From Gammaproteobacteria bacterium (lineage in GTDB: Bacteria > Pseudomonadota > Gammaproteobacteria > Xanthomonadales > Xanthomonadaceae): a DNA stretch of 24,719 nucleotides. The notes under the pieces were generated by a model, which saw only the letters and a list, made by a program, of their open reading frames with translations, had not been told where the DNA came from and searched no databases. The stretch spans positions 1-24,719 of the forward strand of contig JAPLSI010000108.1 in assembly GCA_026398715.1 (NCBI GenBank), written 5' to 3'. Made by a program: the position numbers and the translations under genes. Below are positions 11,724 through 18,745 of the stretch, piece after piece. The first letter of the stretch is position 1, and each line of letters begins with the position of its first letter.

Positions 11724-12545
11724 ATGAACCAGCCCAGACCCGTGTTCTTCATCTCGGACGGCACCGGAATCACCGCTGAAACGATCGGCCACAGCCTGCT
11801 TACCCAGTTCATTGGAACCGATTTCCGCACCCTGCGCATCCCATTCGTGGATACGCGCGACAAGGCGCTGGCCGCCGCCAACGAGATCCGACTCGCCGGA
11901 GAGCAGGCGGGCGTGCGTCCCATCGTCGTCAATTCCGCCGTAGACCAGGACCTGAGCGCGATCCTGGTGGAGAGCGGGGCGCTGATGCTCGACATCTTCG
12001 CGCCGTTCATCCTTCCGCTGGAACAGGAACTGGGCACGAAGCGCCAGCCGCGCATGGGTCGCGCGCACGGCATGGTGGATTTCGCGGCCTACGAGGCGCG
12101 GATCAACGCCACCAACTACGCGTTGACGCACGACGACGGCATCGACCTGGACTATCACGAGGCCGACCTGATCCTGGTGGGCGTGTCGCGGTCGGGCAAG
12201 ACGCCTACCTGCCTGTACCTGGCCCTGCATTACGGCGTGAAGGCAGCCAATTATCCTCTCACCGAGGACGACCTGTCCGCCGACGAATTGCCGCGCCAGC
12301 TCAAGAAGCACAAGCGCAAGCTGTTCGGCCTGACCATCGATCCGATCCGGCTGCAGCAGATCCGCACCGAGCGCAAGCCCGGCTCGCGCTATGCGACCCT
12401 CGAACAATGCCGGAAGGAAGTGGCGCTGGCGGAGATGCTTTTCCGGTCCGAGCAGTTGCCCAACCTGAGCACCACGCATACATCGATCGAAGAGATCGCC
12501 AGCAAGGTGCTGGCCCAATTCGGCATACAGCGTCACATGTTCTGA
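11724..12545 (+). CDS. ppsR: PEP synthetase regulatory protein (bifunctional kinase/pyrophosphorylase, DUF299)
   Basis: PpsR inactivates PpsA by ADP-dependent phosphorylation of a Thr next to the catalytic His, and reactivates it by Pi-dependent dephosphorylation. The 273-residue protein starts with the family's [19 protein letters not shown] block and has the P-loop GVSRSGKT at 153-160, followed by [11 protein letters not shown] and [10 protein letters not shown]. The frame is open upstream, but the ATG at 11724 has a purine-rich site (GGCGGAAG) and begins where homologues begin. The gene is divergent from ppsA with 127 bp between the starts; I could not find a convincing promoter on the ppsR side. 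The pairing with ppsA supports the functional call. Confidence 0.96.
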   Translation: MNQPRPVFFISDGTGITAETIGHSLLTQFIGTDFRTLRIPFVDTRDKALAAANEIRLAGEQAGVRPIVVNSAVDQDLSAILVESGALMLDIFAPFILPLEQELGTKRQPRMGRAHGMVDFAAYEARINATNYALTHDDGIDLDYHEADLILVGVSRSGKTPTCLYLALHYGVKAANYPLTEDDLSADELPRQLKKHKRKLFGLTIDPIRLQQIRTERKPGSRYATLEQCRKEVALAEMLFRSEQLPNLSTTHTSIEEIASKVLAQFGIQRHMF

Positions 12546-12596
12546 ATCAGGCGTGAGAGAAGCGGGGTGTGCGCGTCTGGCCTTTTTCAAAGCCCG

Positions 12597-12605
12597 TGCT
12601 AGCAT
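12597..12605 (+). promoter_or_regulatory. Candidate extended -10 promoter for the DUF1249 gene
   Basis: TGCTAGCAT matches the extended -10 pattern TGnTAnnnT. It ends six bases before the ATG at 12612, so transcription from it would start at or next to that ATG and give a leaderless mRNA. There is no purine-rich ribosome binding site before the ATG. Confidence 0.4.
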
Positions 12606-12611
12606 CGATCC

Positions 12612-12824
12612 ATGCCCGTTTTTCGACCCCAGGAACTACCGTCCTTCAGCCGCCTGAGCTGGCTGATGGGCCTGTATGGCGAAAATTTCCAGCGCATGGC
12701 TCGCCTGCTGGAGTTGCGCGATCTCGCACCTGGCGCCTATCTGTCGCGCTGCGCCAACGGGCTGGACCTGGTGGTGGAAGTACTTGAAGTCCACGCCTAT
12801 ACGCTGGAGTTGCGGATCAGCTAG
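12612..12824 (+). CDS. DUF1249 (YqiB-like) protein, about half usual length
   Basis: The 70-residue product reads like the N-terminal half of DUF1249 proteins: LSWLMGLYGENFQRMARLL, then a Gly-x-Tyr-x-Ser strand (GAYLSRCANG) and LDLVVEVLEVHAYTLELRIS, where it stops. Family members such as E. coli YqiB are about 140 residues and continue with a further strand and a conserved C-terminal segment of about the same length. I do not find that second half in any frame before the tRNA-Ala gene 40 bp downstream, so a simple frameshift is not the explanation. It may be a 3' truncated relic, or a short functional variant. The function of the family is unknown. Confidence 0.6.
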   Translation: MPVFRPQELPSFSRLSWLMGLYGENFQRMARLLELRDLAPGAYLSRCANGLDLVVEVLEVHAYTLELRIS

Positions 12825-12839
12825 CGCCCGGGCCATCGC

Positions 12840-12845
12840 TAAAAT
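12840..12845 (+). promoter_or_regulatory. tRNA operon promoter -10 element
   Basis: TAAAAT matches five of six bases of the -10 consensus 18 bp before tRNA-Ala and is followed by TCGCG, a GC-rich discriminator like that of guaB. The -35 region would overlap the last codons of the DUF1249 gene; no strong hexamer is visible there. Confidence 0.55.
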
Positions 12846-12863
12846 TCGCGTTCTCCTATCGGT

Positions 12864-12939
<76 letters not shown>

Positions 12940-12972
12940 CCCGGATTCAAAGCGGCACGTTTCAAGTCTTTG

Positions 12973-13047
12973 TCCCCATCGTCTAGAGGCCTAGGACATT
13001 ACCCTTTCACGGTAGCGACCGGGGTTCGAATCCCCGTGGGGACGCCA
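12973..13047 (+). tRNA. tRNA-Glu (anticodon TTC)
   Basis: The acceptor GTCCCCA pairs with TGGGGAC, the D-arm is GTCTAGAGGCCTAGGAC, and the anticodon stem TTACC/GGTAG encloses CTTTCAC with anticodon TTC. The T-stem is CGGGG/CCCCG, and G73 is followed by encoded CCA (13045-13047). It lies 33 bp after tRNA-Ala and before a terminator, so the two are very likely one transcript. Confidence 0.97.
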
Positions 13048-13071
13048 TATCGCTCGCAAGAGCAACGATCA

Positions 13072-13095
13072 AACCCGGCCTCGGCCGGGTTTTTT
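13072..13095 (+). terminator. Rho-independent terminator after the tRNA genes
   Basis: AACCCGGC and GCCGGGTT form an 8-bp stem with loop CTCG, followed by an uninterrupted T run to 13095. It is strong on the plus strand. On the minus strand the same hairpin follows the ATPase stop at 13110 but has only a short T run, so it may terminate that operon weakly. Confidence 0.92.
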
Positions 13096-13109
13096 CGTTG
13101 TGGCCCGGG

Positions 13110-15581
13110 CTACGCGCGCCGGGCGTGAAGCAATCCGAGCATGGGCGCGACAGCGATTGGAATGACCAGCGCCAGCAGCCACGCGCCCAGGGGAGGCGGA
13201 GAAAACCTGAACCACTCCGCAGTCGTTGCAACCTGGGTGGCGAAGAACAGGCAGCCGATTGCGAACACGGCAATCACCCAGAACGCCGCATTGGGTTGGC
13301 GCAGGCGCGCAATCACGCTGTTGCCGGAACGGTAGAGCAGGATCAGGCCGAGGTTTCCAGCGACCAGCGCAGTGAAGGCCAGAGCGGCGGACTGGCCCGC
13401 TGGCAAGGCCATGCGAACAGCCATGAGGTAGACCGCCGCTACCACGAGGAACATGACGAAACCCTGGCCCAGGCTGCTGATGAGGCTTTGCACGGTCAGC
13501 AACCTCTCGATTGGCGATCTTGGCTTGCGTTGCATCAGGTCGGCGGCGGGCGCCTCGCGTTCGAATGCGATCGTGCATGCCGGATCGATGATCAATTCGA
13601 GGAAGACCACGTGCAGGGGCAACAACAGCAGCGGTCCACCCGTCAGCAATGGCAGCATTGCCAGCCCGGTGATGGGAACATGCACGGCCAGGATGTAGCG
13701 CATGGCGCGCTGGATGTTGTCGTAGATGCCGCGGCCGAGCTTGACGGCGCGAATGATGCTGACGAAGTTGTCGTCGAGCAGCACGATCGACGCCGCCTCG
13801 CGCGCCACATCGGTTCCGCGCCCGCCCATCGCGATGCCGACATGGGCGGCGAGCAGGGCAGGTGCGTCGTTGACACCATCGCCGGTCATGCCGACGACCT
13901 GGCCGGAACGGCGAAGCGACTCGACCAGTCGCAACTTCTGCTCGGGTTGAACCCGTGCGAACACATTGCTCGTGTCGACCACGCGCTGCAGTTGCTCTGG
14001 GTCGAGAGCCGCCAGGTCCGCGCCGGCAACAACCGCCGAGTCAGCCGGAAGCCCAGCCTGGCTGGCGATGGCCGCCGCAGTCGCCGCGTGGTCCCCGGTC
14101 AGCATGAGGATGCGGATGCCGGCGGTGTGCGCCTCGGAAATGGCCTCGACCACGCCGGGCCGCAACGGATCGTCGAAGGCCACCATTCCCAGCCACCGCA
14201 GGTCCAGGTCCGACATCGAATCGGGCAGCCGTTCGGCCGGGGGTAGTTCGACACTGGCGACAGCGAGCACGCGCAGCCCGAGATTCGCCAGCTGCCCGAC
14301 CTCCGCCAGGACGCGCGTCCGTTCATCGGCGCTGAGTCCGCACAAGTCGGCGACCGTTTCGGGCGCGCCTTTGCAGGCGACCAGCAGGCCCGATGTTTGC
14401 CGCCATGCGTGGGCGACCGCGGGACAGGCGCTGGAGAAGGGATATTCGCGGACCTGTTCCGTAAGCCCAGCCATCAACTGCCCCTCGGCGTGGGCCGCAG
14501 CGCGCTCGCGCAACGCGCGTTCCATGGGGTCGAGGGAATCCGGGCGGCTGGCTGCCACGGCAACACGCAGCAAGTGGCCCGAATTCAGTGCATCAGTGCT
14601 GGAGCTCAGGCCGTCCGGCACCAGGCGGGCGACGGCCATGTGGTTCTGCGTGAGCGTTCCTGTCTTGTCGGTGCACAGTACGGTTATGGCGCCGAGGGTT
14701 TCGATGGCCGACGCACGACGCACCAGCACCTTGTGTTGCGCCATGCGCCACGCACCCAGTGCCAGGAATACGCTCAGCACGACCGGGAATTCTTCCGGGA
14801 TATTCGCCATGGCCAGCGTGATGCCGGCCAGAAGGGCATCCACCCAATGGCCGCGCACCGCGAAATACCAACCCGCCATTACCGCGCAGGAAACCAGGCT
14901 CAGCACCGCGAACAGTCCCACCACCCGGCGCATCTCGACCTGCAAGGGCGTCGCACCCGGATGGATTGCATGCAACGCAGCGCCGATCCGGCCTACGGCC
15001 GTATGTACGCCGGTAGCGGTGACCTCGGCCACCCCGCGACCGCGAACCACGAGGGTGCTCGCATGGATGGTCCCGGTTTCGGGGTCGTCGGAAGCGATTC
15101 GGGAAACCGGCACCGACTCGCCGGTCAGCATCGACTCGTCCACGTGCAAGTCGGATTGTTCGATCACCCGGGCGTCGGCGGGAACCCGGTCGCCTTCTGC
15201 CACCAGCACGATGTCGCCCCGCACGACTTCTTCCACCGGGATGACCACGATCTCGCCGTCGCGCCTGACGCGGGCCTTGGGACTGCCGAGTTCGCGCAGG
15301 GCTTGCAGCGCCCTTTCCGAACGTTGTTCCTGCGCGATGGTCATGCCGATGACAAGCAGGACCGACGCCCCCAGCAGTGCCGCTTCTCGCGCATCGCCCA
15401 GCAATACGTAAAGCACCGATGCGGCAACGAGCAGCAGGAGCATCGGTTCGCGCAATACACCGAGCGCAATCGCCAGCCAGTCGCGACGCTCGGGTTGCGG
15501 CAATTGGTTGCCACCCTCCGCCAGCAGCCGGCTGCGGGCCAGTTCGGCTGTCAATCCGGGGCTGGCGCCGGGCTCGGTCAT
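13110..15581 (-). CDS. P2-type cation-translocating P-type ATPase
   Basis: This 823-residue membrane pump couples ATP hydrolysis to cation transport. Visible parts in order: cation-ATPase N-terminal domain; M1 and M2 at about 45-82; actuator domain with TGES at 153-156; M4 with IPEEFPVVL at 261; phosphorylation site DKTGTLT at 305; hinge TGDGVNDAP near 566-574; and six C-terminal helices that include LELIIDPACTIAFE. No N-terminal heavy-metal CxxC is present and M4 lacks the CPC motif, so it is not a copper/zinc pump. The PEEFP variant in M4 is related to calcium-type pumps, but the transported ion cannot be assigned. The ATG at 15581 overlaps the stop of the upstream metallo-hydrolase (ATGA). 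An in-frame ATG at 15632 would lie well inside that gene. Confidence 0.88.
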   Translation of the reverse strand: MTEPGASPGLTAELARSRLLAEGGNQLPQPERRDWLAIALGVLREPMLLLLVAASVLYVLLGDAREAALLGASVLLVIGMTIAQEQRSERALQALRELGSPKARVRRDGEIVVIPVEEVVRGDIVLVAEGDRVPADARVIEQSDLHVDESMLTGESVPVSRIASDDPETGTIHASTLVVRGRGVAEVTATGVHTAVGRIGAALHAIHPGATPLQVEMRRVVGLFAVLSLVSCAVMAGWYFAVRGHWVDALLAGITLAMANIPEEFPVVLSVFLALGAWRMAQHKVLVRRASAIETLGAITVLCTDKTGTLTQNHMAVARLVPDGLSSSTDALNSGHLLRVAVAASRPDSLDPMERALRERAAAHAEGQLMAGLTEQVREYPFSSACPAVAHAWRQTSGLLVACKGAPETVADLCGLSADERTRVLAEVGQLANLGLRVLAVASVELPPAERLPDSMSDLDLRWLGMVAFDDPLRPGVVEAISEAHTAGIRILMLTGDHAATAAAIASQAGLPADSAVVAGADLAALDPEQLQRVVDTSNVFARVQPEQKLRLVESLRRSGQVVGMTGDGVNDAPALLAAHVGIAMGGRGTDVAREAASIVLLDDNFVSIIRAVKLGRGIYDNIQRAMRYILAVHVPITGLAMLPLLTGGPLLLLPLHVVFLELIIDPACTIAFEREAPAADLMQRKPRSPIERLLTVQSLISSLGQGFVMFLVVAAVYLMAVRMALPAGQSAALAFTALVAGNLGLILLYRSGNSVIARLRQPNAAFWVIAVFAIGCLFFATQVATTAEWFRFSPPPLGAWLLALVIPIAVAPMLGLLHARRA

Positions 15582-16972
15582 GGTTTGCGCAGGTCGACCA
15601 CTTCGCGGTAGTCGGGGACATGCGCGTCCCAATGAAGCTCGCGGTCTATCCGCACGCGCAATGCCTCCGTTGCTTCGGGCTCGCCATGGGTAATGAATAC
15701 GCGGCGCGGCGGTTTGGGCGACGAACGAAGCCAGGACAGGATTTCGTTCCCGTCCGCGTGCGCCGAGGCGCTGGCCAGCTGCACGACTTCGGCATTCACC
15801 GCCACGTCTTCGCCATAGATGCGTATCGTCTTTGCACCGTTTGATAGAGCCGCGCCTCGAGTGCCTCCCGCCTGGAAACCGGAGAGCACGATGGAATTGA
15901 GCGGATTCGGCGCGAATGCCACCAGGTGGTGCAGGACGCGACCTCCCGTAGCCATCCCGCTTGCCGATACGATGATCATGGGGCCCTTGCGCCGGTTCAG
16001 CGCCTTGGATTCCTCCACGGTGTTCACCAGTCGCGTCATCGAGCGCATCGCGTCCATGTCAGCCGCGGAGAGGCGATGCAGATCGGGATATTTCCGGTAG
16101 AGGGACGTCACGTCGGTCGCCATCGGGCTGTTGAGGTAGACGGGCACCTCGGGAATCGCGCCGCTGGCCTGGAGCCGGGCAATGGCATGGAGCAGCAACT
16201 GGGCGCGGCCGACGGCAAATGCGGGCACCACGACCACGCCATTGCGCTTGATCGTCCTGCCCAGCACGTCCGCGAGTTCCAGCTCGAGGCCATCCGGTGG
16301 ATGCAGGCGATTGCCATAGGTTGATTCGGTGACGATCCAGTCGCTTTCCAGGGGCGGCGAGGGCGCGAGCATCATCGGGTCATGCGGCCGGCCGATGTCG
16401 CCGCTGAAGGTGATCCGGTGTCCGTCATAGGCGACGCCGACGGAGGCGGCGCCAAGGATGTGGCCCTGTTGGCGGAATACGGCCCGAACGCCGGGTGCGG
16501 GTTCGAATTCGTGGTCCAGGTCGACGCCATGCAGCAATTCCAGGCTGCGAAGGGCATCGGCTTCGGTATAGAGCGGTTCAGCTGGGTGATGGCGCGACGA
16601 TCCCTTGCGCTCCGCAAATCCTGCTTCTTCCTCCTGCAGCCGGCCCGAATCGGGCAGGAGGATCTTGCACAGGCTTCGGGTTGCCCGCGTGCACCAGACC
16701 CGGCCCCGAAAACCTTGCCGCATCAGGCGCGGCAGGTAGCCGCTGTGGTCGAGGTGGGCGTGGGTGAGAACGACGGCATCGATGCTTCGCGCATCAACCG
16801 GAAAGGGCGCCCAATTGCGCAAACGAAGCGTCTTGTAGCCTTGGAACAGGCCGCAATCCACCAGTATTCTCCTATCTCCTGCCTGTACCAGGTGACGGGA
16901 GCCCGTGACAGTCGCATTGGCCCCAAGGAAAGTGACCGTAAACGGGGAGTCGGCCGCATTGTTCACATTCAT
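15578..16972 (-). CDS. Beta-CASP metallo-beta-lactamase-fold hydrolase (predicted RNase)
   Basis: The 464-residue protein has the metallo-beta-lactamase core with TVTFLGANATVTGSRHL near the start and the zinc motif HAHLDH at 71-76. Further ligands lie in GHILGAASV and FSGDIGR. A beta-CASP insert around residues 200-390 contains TESTYGNRLH and SASGMATGGRVLHHL, and the C-terminal RMMBL segment contains SASAHADGNEIL and FITHGEPEAT. The family includes CPSF73-like and archaeal-type endo/exoribonucleases, and bacterial members of this branch are poorly characterised. It is probably cytoplasmic, with no signal peptide. It is translationally coupled to the downstream ATPase gene and divergent from fnr, with 95 bp between the starts. 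The ribosome binding site before the ATG is weak. Confidence 0.88.
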   Translation of the reverse strand: MNVNNAADSPFTVTFLGANATVTGSRHLVQAGDRRILVDCGLFQGYKTLRLRNWAPFPVDARSIDAVVLTHAHLDHSGYLPRLMRQGFRGRVWCTRATRSLCKILLPDSGRLQEEEAGFAERKGSSRHHPAEPLYTEADALRSLELLHGVDLDHEFEPAPGVRAVFRQQGHILGAASVGVAYDGHRITFSGDIGRPHDPMMLAPSPPLESDWIVTESTYGNRLHPPDGLELELADVLGRTIKRNGVVVVPAFAVGRAQLLLHAIARLQASGAIPEVPVYLNSPMATDVTSLYRKYPDLHRLSAADMDAMRSMTRLVNTVEESKALNRRKGPMIIVSASGMATGGRVLHHLVAFAPNPLNSIVLSGFQAGGTRGAALSNGAKTIRIYGEDVAVNAEVVQLASASAHADGNEILSWLRSSPKPPRRVFITHGEPEATEALRVRIDRELHWDAHVPDYREVVDLRKP

Positions 16973-17067
16973 GAATTCGTTGCCTCTGGAATGATGGCCT
17001 GTTTGACGTCGTTATCCCGTGGTGGATGGGAGAGCAAACTGCGTACTTGGGAATCCGGCATGCGATC

Positions 17068-17841
17068 ATGTATCAAATGACGACGTCCGTAACCCTCGAC
17101 CTGATTCGACTGAGGCAGAGCTGCGCGCATTGCTCGTTGCAGCAGTTGTGCCTGCCTGCGGGAATTGGTGCCAGCGACCTGGCGCGCCTTGACGAGATCG
17201 TCCGGCGACGCCGGCCGGTTGAACGTGGCGACCGCCTGTTCCGGCACGGCGATCCGATGTCCTCGGTTTACGTGGCGCGCGACGGCGCGTTCAAGACGGT
17301 CAGCGTCAGCGAAGACGGCGAAGAACAGATCCTTGGCTTCCATCTTGCCGGCGAGCTGATCGGACTGGATGCACTGGGCGATGGGGTGCATCGGTGCGAG
17401 GCCATCGCCCTCACCACGGCCAATGTCTGCGAAGTGCCGTTCGCGGACCTGACCAGCGTTGCCTCGCAGTTGCCAAGCCTGCAGAACCAATTGCTCCGTG
17501 TCATCGGCCAGAGCCTCAACCGCGATAGCGACCACCGCGAGATCCTGGTCAGGCGACAGGCGAACGAGCGCATTGCGCTGTTCCTGCATGGCTTGAGCGA
17601 ACGCTATCGGTTGATCGGAATGTCGGCGCTGTCCTTCAAGCTGCCCATGAGTCGCGAGGACATCGCGCGTTTCCTGGGCCTTGCTCTGGAAACCGTCAGC
17701 CGGGGTTTCACCCGGTTGCAGGAAGAGGGCGTGATCGCCGTGCATGGCCGCCAGGTCGAGATCACCAACGAGGCCGAACTCGAACGCGTGGTCCATTCGG
17801 CCGAACTGGAGCCGGCAACCCGCCAGGCGCGCCAGGTCTGA
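17068..17841 (+). CDS. fnr: Fnr/Anr-type oxygen-sensing transcriptional regulator (Crp/Fnr family)
   Basis: Counting from the ATG at 17068, the [4Fe-4S] ligands are Cys19, Cys22, Cys28 (CAHCSLQQLC) and Cys121 (CEVPF), one residue offset from E. coli Fnr. A cyclic-nucleotide-like beta-roll follows, with FHLAGELIGLDAL near the middle and a dimer helix, and then a helix-turn-helix whose recognition segment ETVSR (Glu208, Ser211, Arg212) is the one that reads TTGAT half-sites. It should be active as a dimer when oxygen is scarce. The ATG at 17077 is an alternative start. It converges with the cbb3 assembly cluster, eight bases apart stop to stop, a neighbourhood also seen for anr in Pseudomonas. 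I see no perfect Fnr box near its own start. Confidence 0.95.
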   Translation: MYQMTTSVTLDLIRLRQSCAHCSLQQLCLPAGIGASDLARLDEIVRRRRPVERGDRLFRHGDPMSSVYVARDGAFKTVSVSEDGEEQILGFHLAGELIGLDALGDGVHRCEAIALTTANVCEVPFADLTSVASQLPSLQNQLLRVIGQSLNRDSDHREILVRRQANERIALFLHGLSERYRLIGMSALSFKLPMSREDIARFLGLALETVSRGFTRLQEEGVIAVHGRQVEITNEAELERVVHSAELEPATRQARQV

Positions 17842-17849
17842 TCCCACGC

Positions 17850-18572
17850 TCACGCTTTCACCGGCAGGCAACCCAGCGCCGCCAATACGCCACCCACCAT
17901 CGGTACGTGCGCAAGCCACGGCGCAGCCACCGTGACCACTCCAGCCAGGAACACGAAAGCGGCAGCCGCATTTCGCCGGACAGGATCGTGCAGCCAACGT
18001 CCCAGTCGCGCGCCAGACCAGGTCAGCGGCAGCATCACGGGCAAGGTTCCCAGGCCGAAGGCGGCCATCGTCAGCGCCCCGTTGGCCGCGCTCGCCTGCA
18101 GCCAGGCAGCGACCAGCAGCGTGCTGCTGAGCCCGCATGGCAACCACCCCCAGAGCATTCCTGCCGCGATCCGCTTGGGTCGACTGTCGATAGGCAACAG
18201 CCTGCGCTGCAAAGGCGCCAACAGCCGCCAGGCGCCCGTACCAGCCCAGGGCGCGCCCGAACGCGTCAGCAGGCCCGACAGGCGCAATGCGGCCAGCACC
18301 AGCACGACGCCCACCAGCATCCGCGACCCCATGGCGAGCCACTGCATTCGCGATGCCTCGACGATGCCCTGGCCAAGTCCGCCAGCGACGGCGCCAGCGA
18401 CGATGTAACCGCCGACACGACCCAGGTTGGTCTCGACCGCCGTGCCCCAGCCACTGCGGCTGGACAGGGCCTGGAAACCGGTGGCGATGCCGCCGCACAT
18501 CGCCGCGCAATGTGCGCCGCCGAGAAGGCCGGCGACCAGGGCCGCGCCGATCGTCAGCCAGTCAGGTGTCAT
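17850..18572 (-). CDS. TauE/SafE-family membrane protein of the cbb3 cluster
   Basis: The 240-residue protein has about six membrane segments and the motif GAHCAAMCGGIATGF near the N-terminus, which is typical of the TauE/SafE-like (DsbD-like) proteins regularly found after ccoS in proteobacteria. Such proteins are annotated as sulfite exporters by homology, but in this setting a role in oxidase metal or redox maturation seems more likely. That is inference from context, with the two Cys of HCAAMC as candidate metal or redox ligands. The ATG at 18572 overlaps the last 11 bases of ccoS and gives the usual N-terminus; a longer in-frame start at 18617 lies inside ccoS. It ends eight bases from the fnr stop. 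Confidence 0.85.
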   Translation of the reverse strand: MTPDWLTIGAALVAGLLGGAHCAAMCGGIATGFQALSSRSGWGTAVETNLGRVGGYIVAGAVAGGLGQGIVEASRMQWLAMGSRMLVGVVLVLAALRLSGLLTRSGAPWAGTGAWRLLAPLQRRLLPIDSRPKRIAAGMLWGWLPCGLSSTLLVAAWLQASAANGALTMAAFGLGTLPVMLPLTWSGARLGRWLHDPVRRNAAAAFVFLAGVVTVAAPWLAHVPMVGGVLAALGCLPVKA

Positions 18573-18744
18573 CGGGCTTGCGGTCGTCGGTGGCTGGGGC
18601 AGGCTTTGAATCGTCACGCAGCATGTCGATGGACGGGCTGTCGAGATCGTCGTACTGGCCGCTCTTCACGGCCCACAGGAAGGCCCAGATGGCGAGTCCC
18701 AGCAGTGCGAGGCTGACCGGTACCAGGAACAGCAGGATGGTCAT
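18562..18744 (-). CDS. ccoS: cbb3-type cytochrome oxidase assembly protein CcoS
   Basis: This 60-residue protein has one N-terminal membrane helix (LLFLVPVSLALLGLAIWAFLWAV) followed at once by the family hallmark KSGQYDDLDSP, then an acidic, disordered tail. CcoS is needed for cofactor insertion into cbb3 oxidase. It starts one base after the ccoI stop, and its end overlaps the TauE/SafE gene. The ATG at 18744 is the only sensible start; an ATG further upstream lies in ccoI. Confidence 0.93.
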   Translation of the reverse strand: MTILLFLVPVSLALLGLAIWAFLWAVKSGQYDDLDSPSIDMLRDDSKPAPATDDRKPDDT

Positions 18745-18745
18745 T

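Noticed and set aside
11597..12073. N-terminal extension of PpsA by 159 residues
   Set aside because: The extra residues run antisense through ppsR, are unlike any PpsA, and disappear if the well-spaced TTG is used.
11637..12605. 322-codon minus-strand frame opposite ppsR
   Set aside because: It lies opposite a complete, recognisable PpsR and has no motif of its own.
12546..12611. Terminator after ppsR (GGCC, T run, AAAGCC)
   Set aside because: The stem needs a bulge and is only a few pairs long, and the T run is in the loop rather than after the stem.
17003..17016. TTGAC ... TTATC as an Fnr site between fnr and the metallo-hydrolase gene
   Set aside because: Only the first half resembles TTGAT; the second half does not match ATCAA.
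17062..17076. Fnr-box-like sequence over the fnr start (GCGAT, five bases, ATCAA)
   Set aside because: One arm matches only three of five bases and the spacer is five rather than four, and it overlaps the start codon; not credible as an autoregulatory site.
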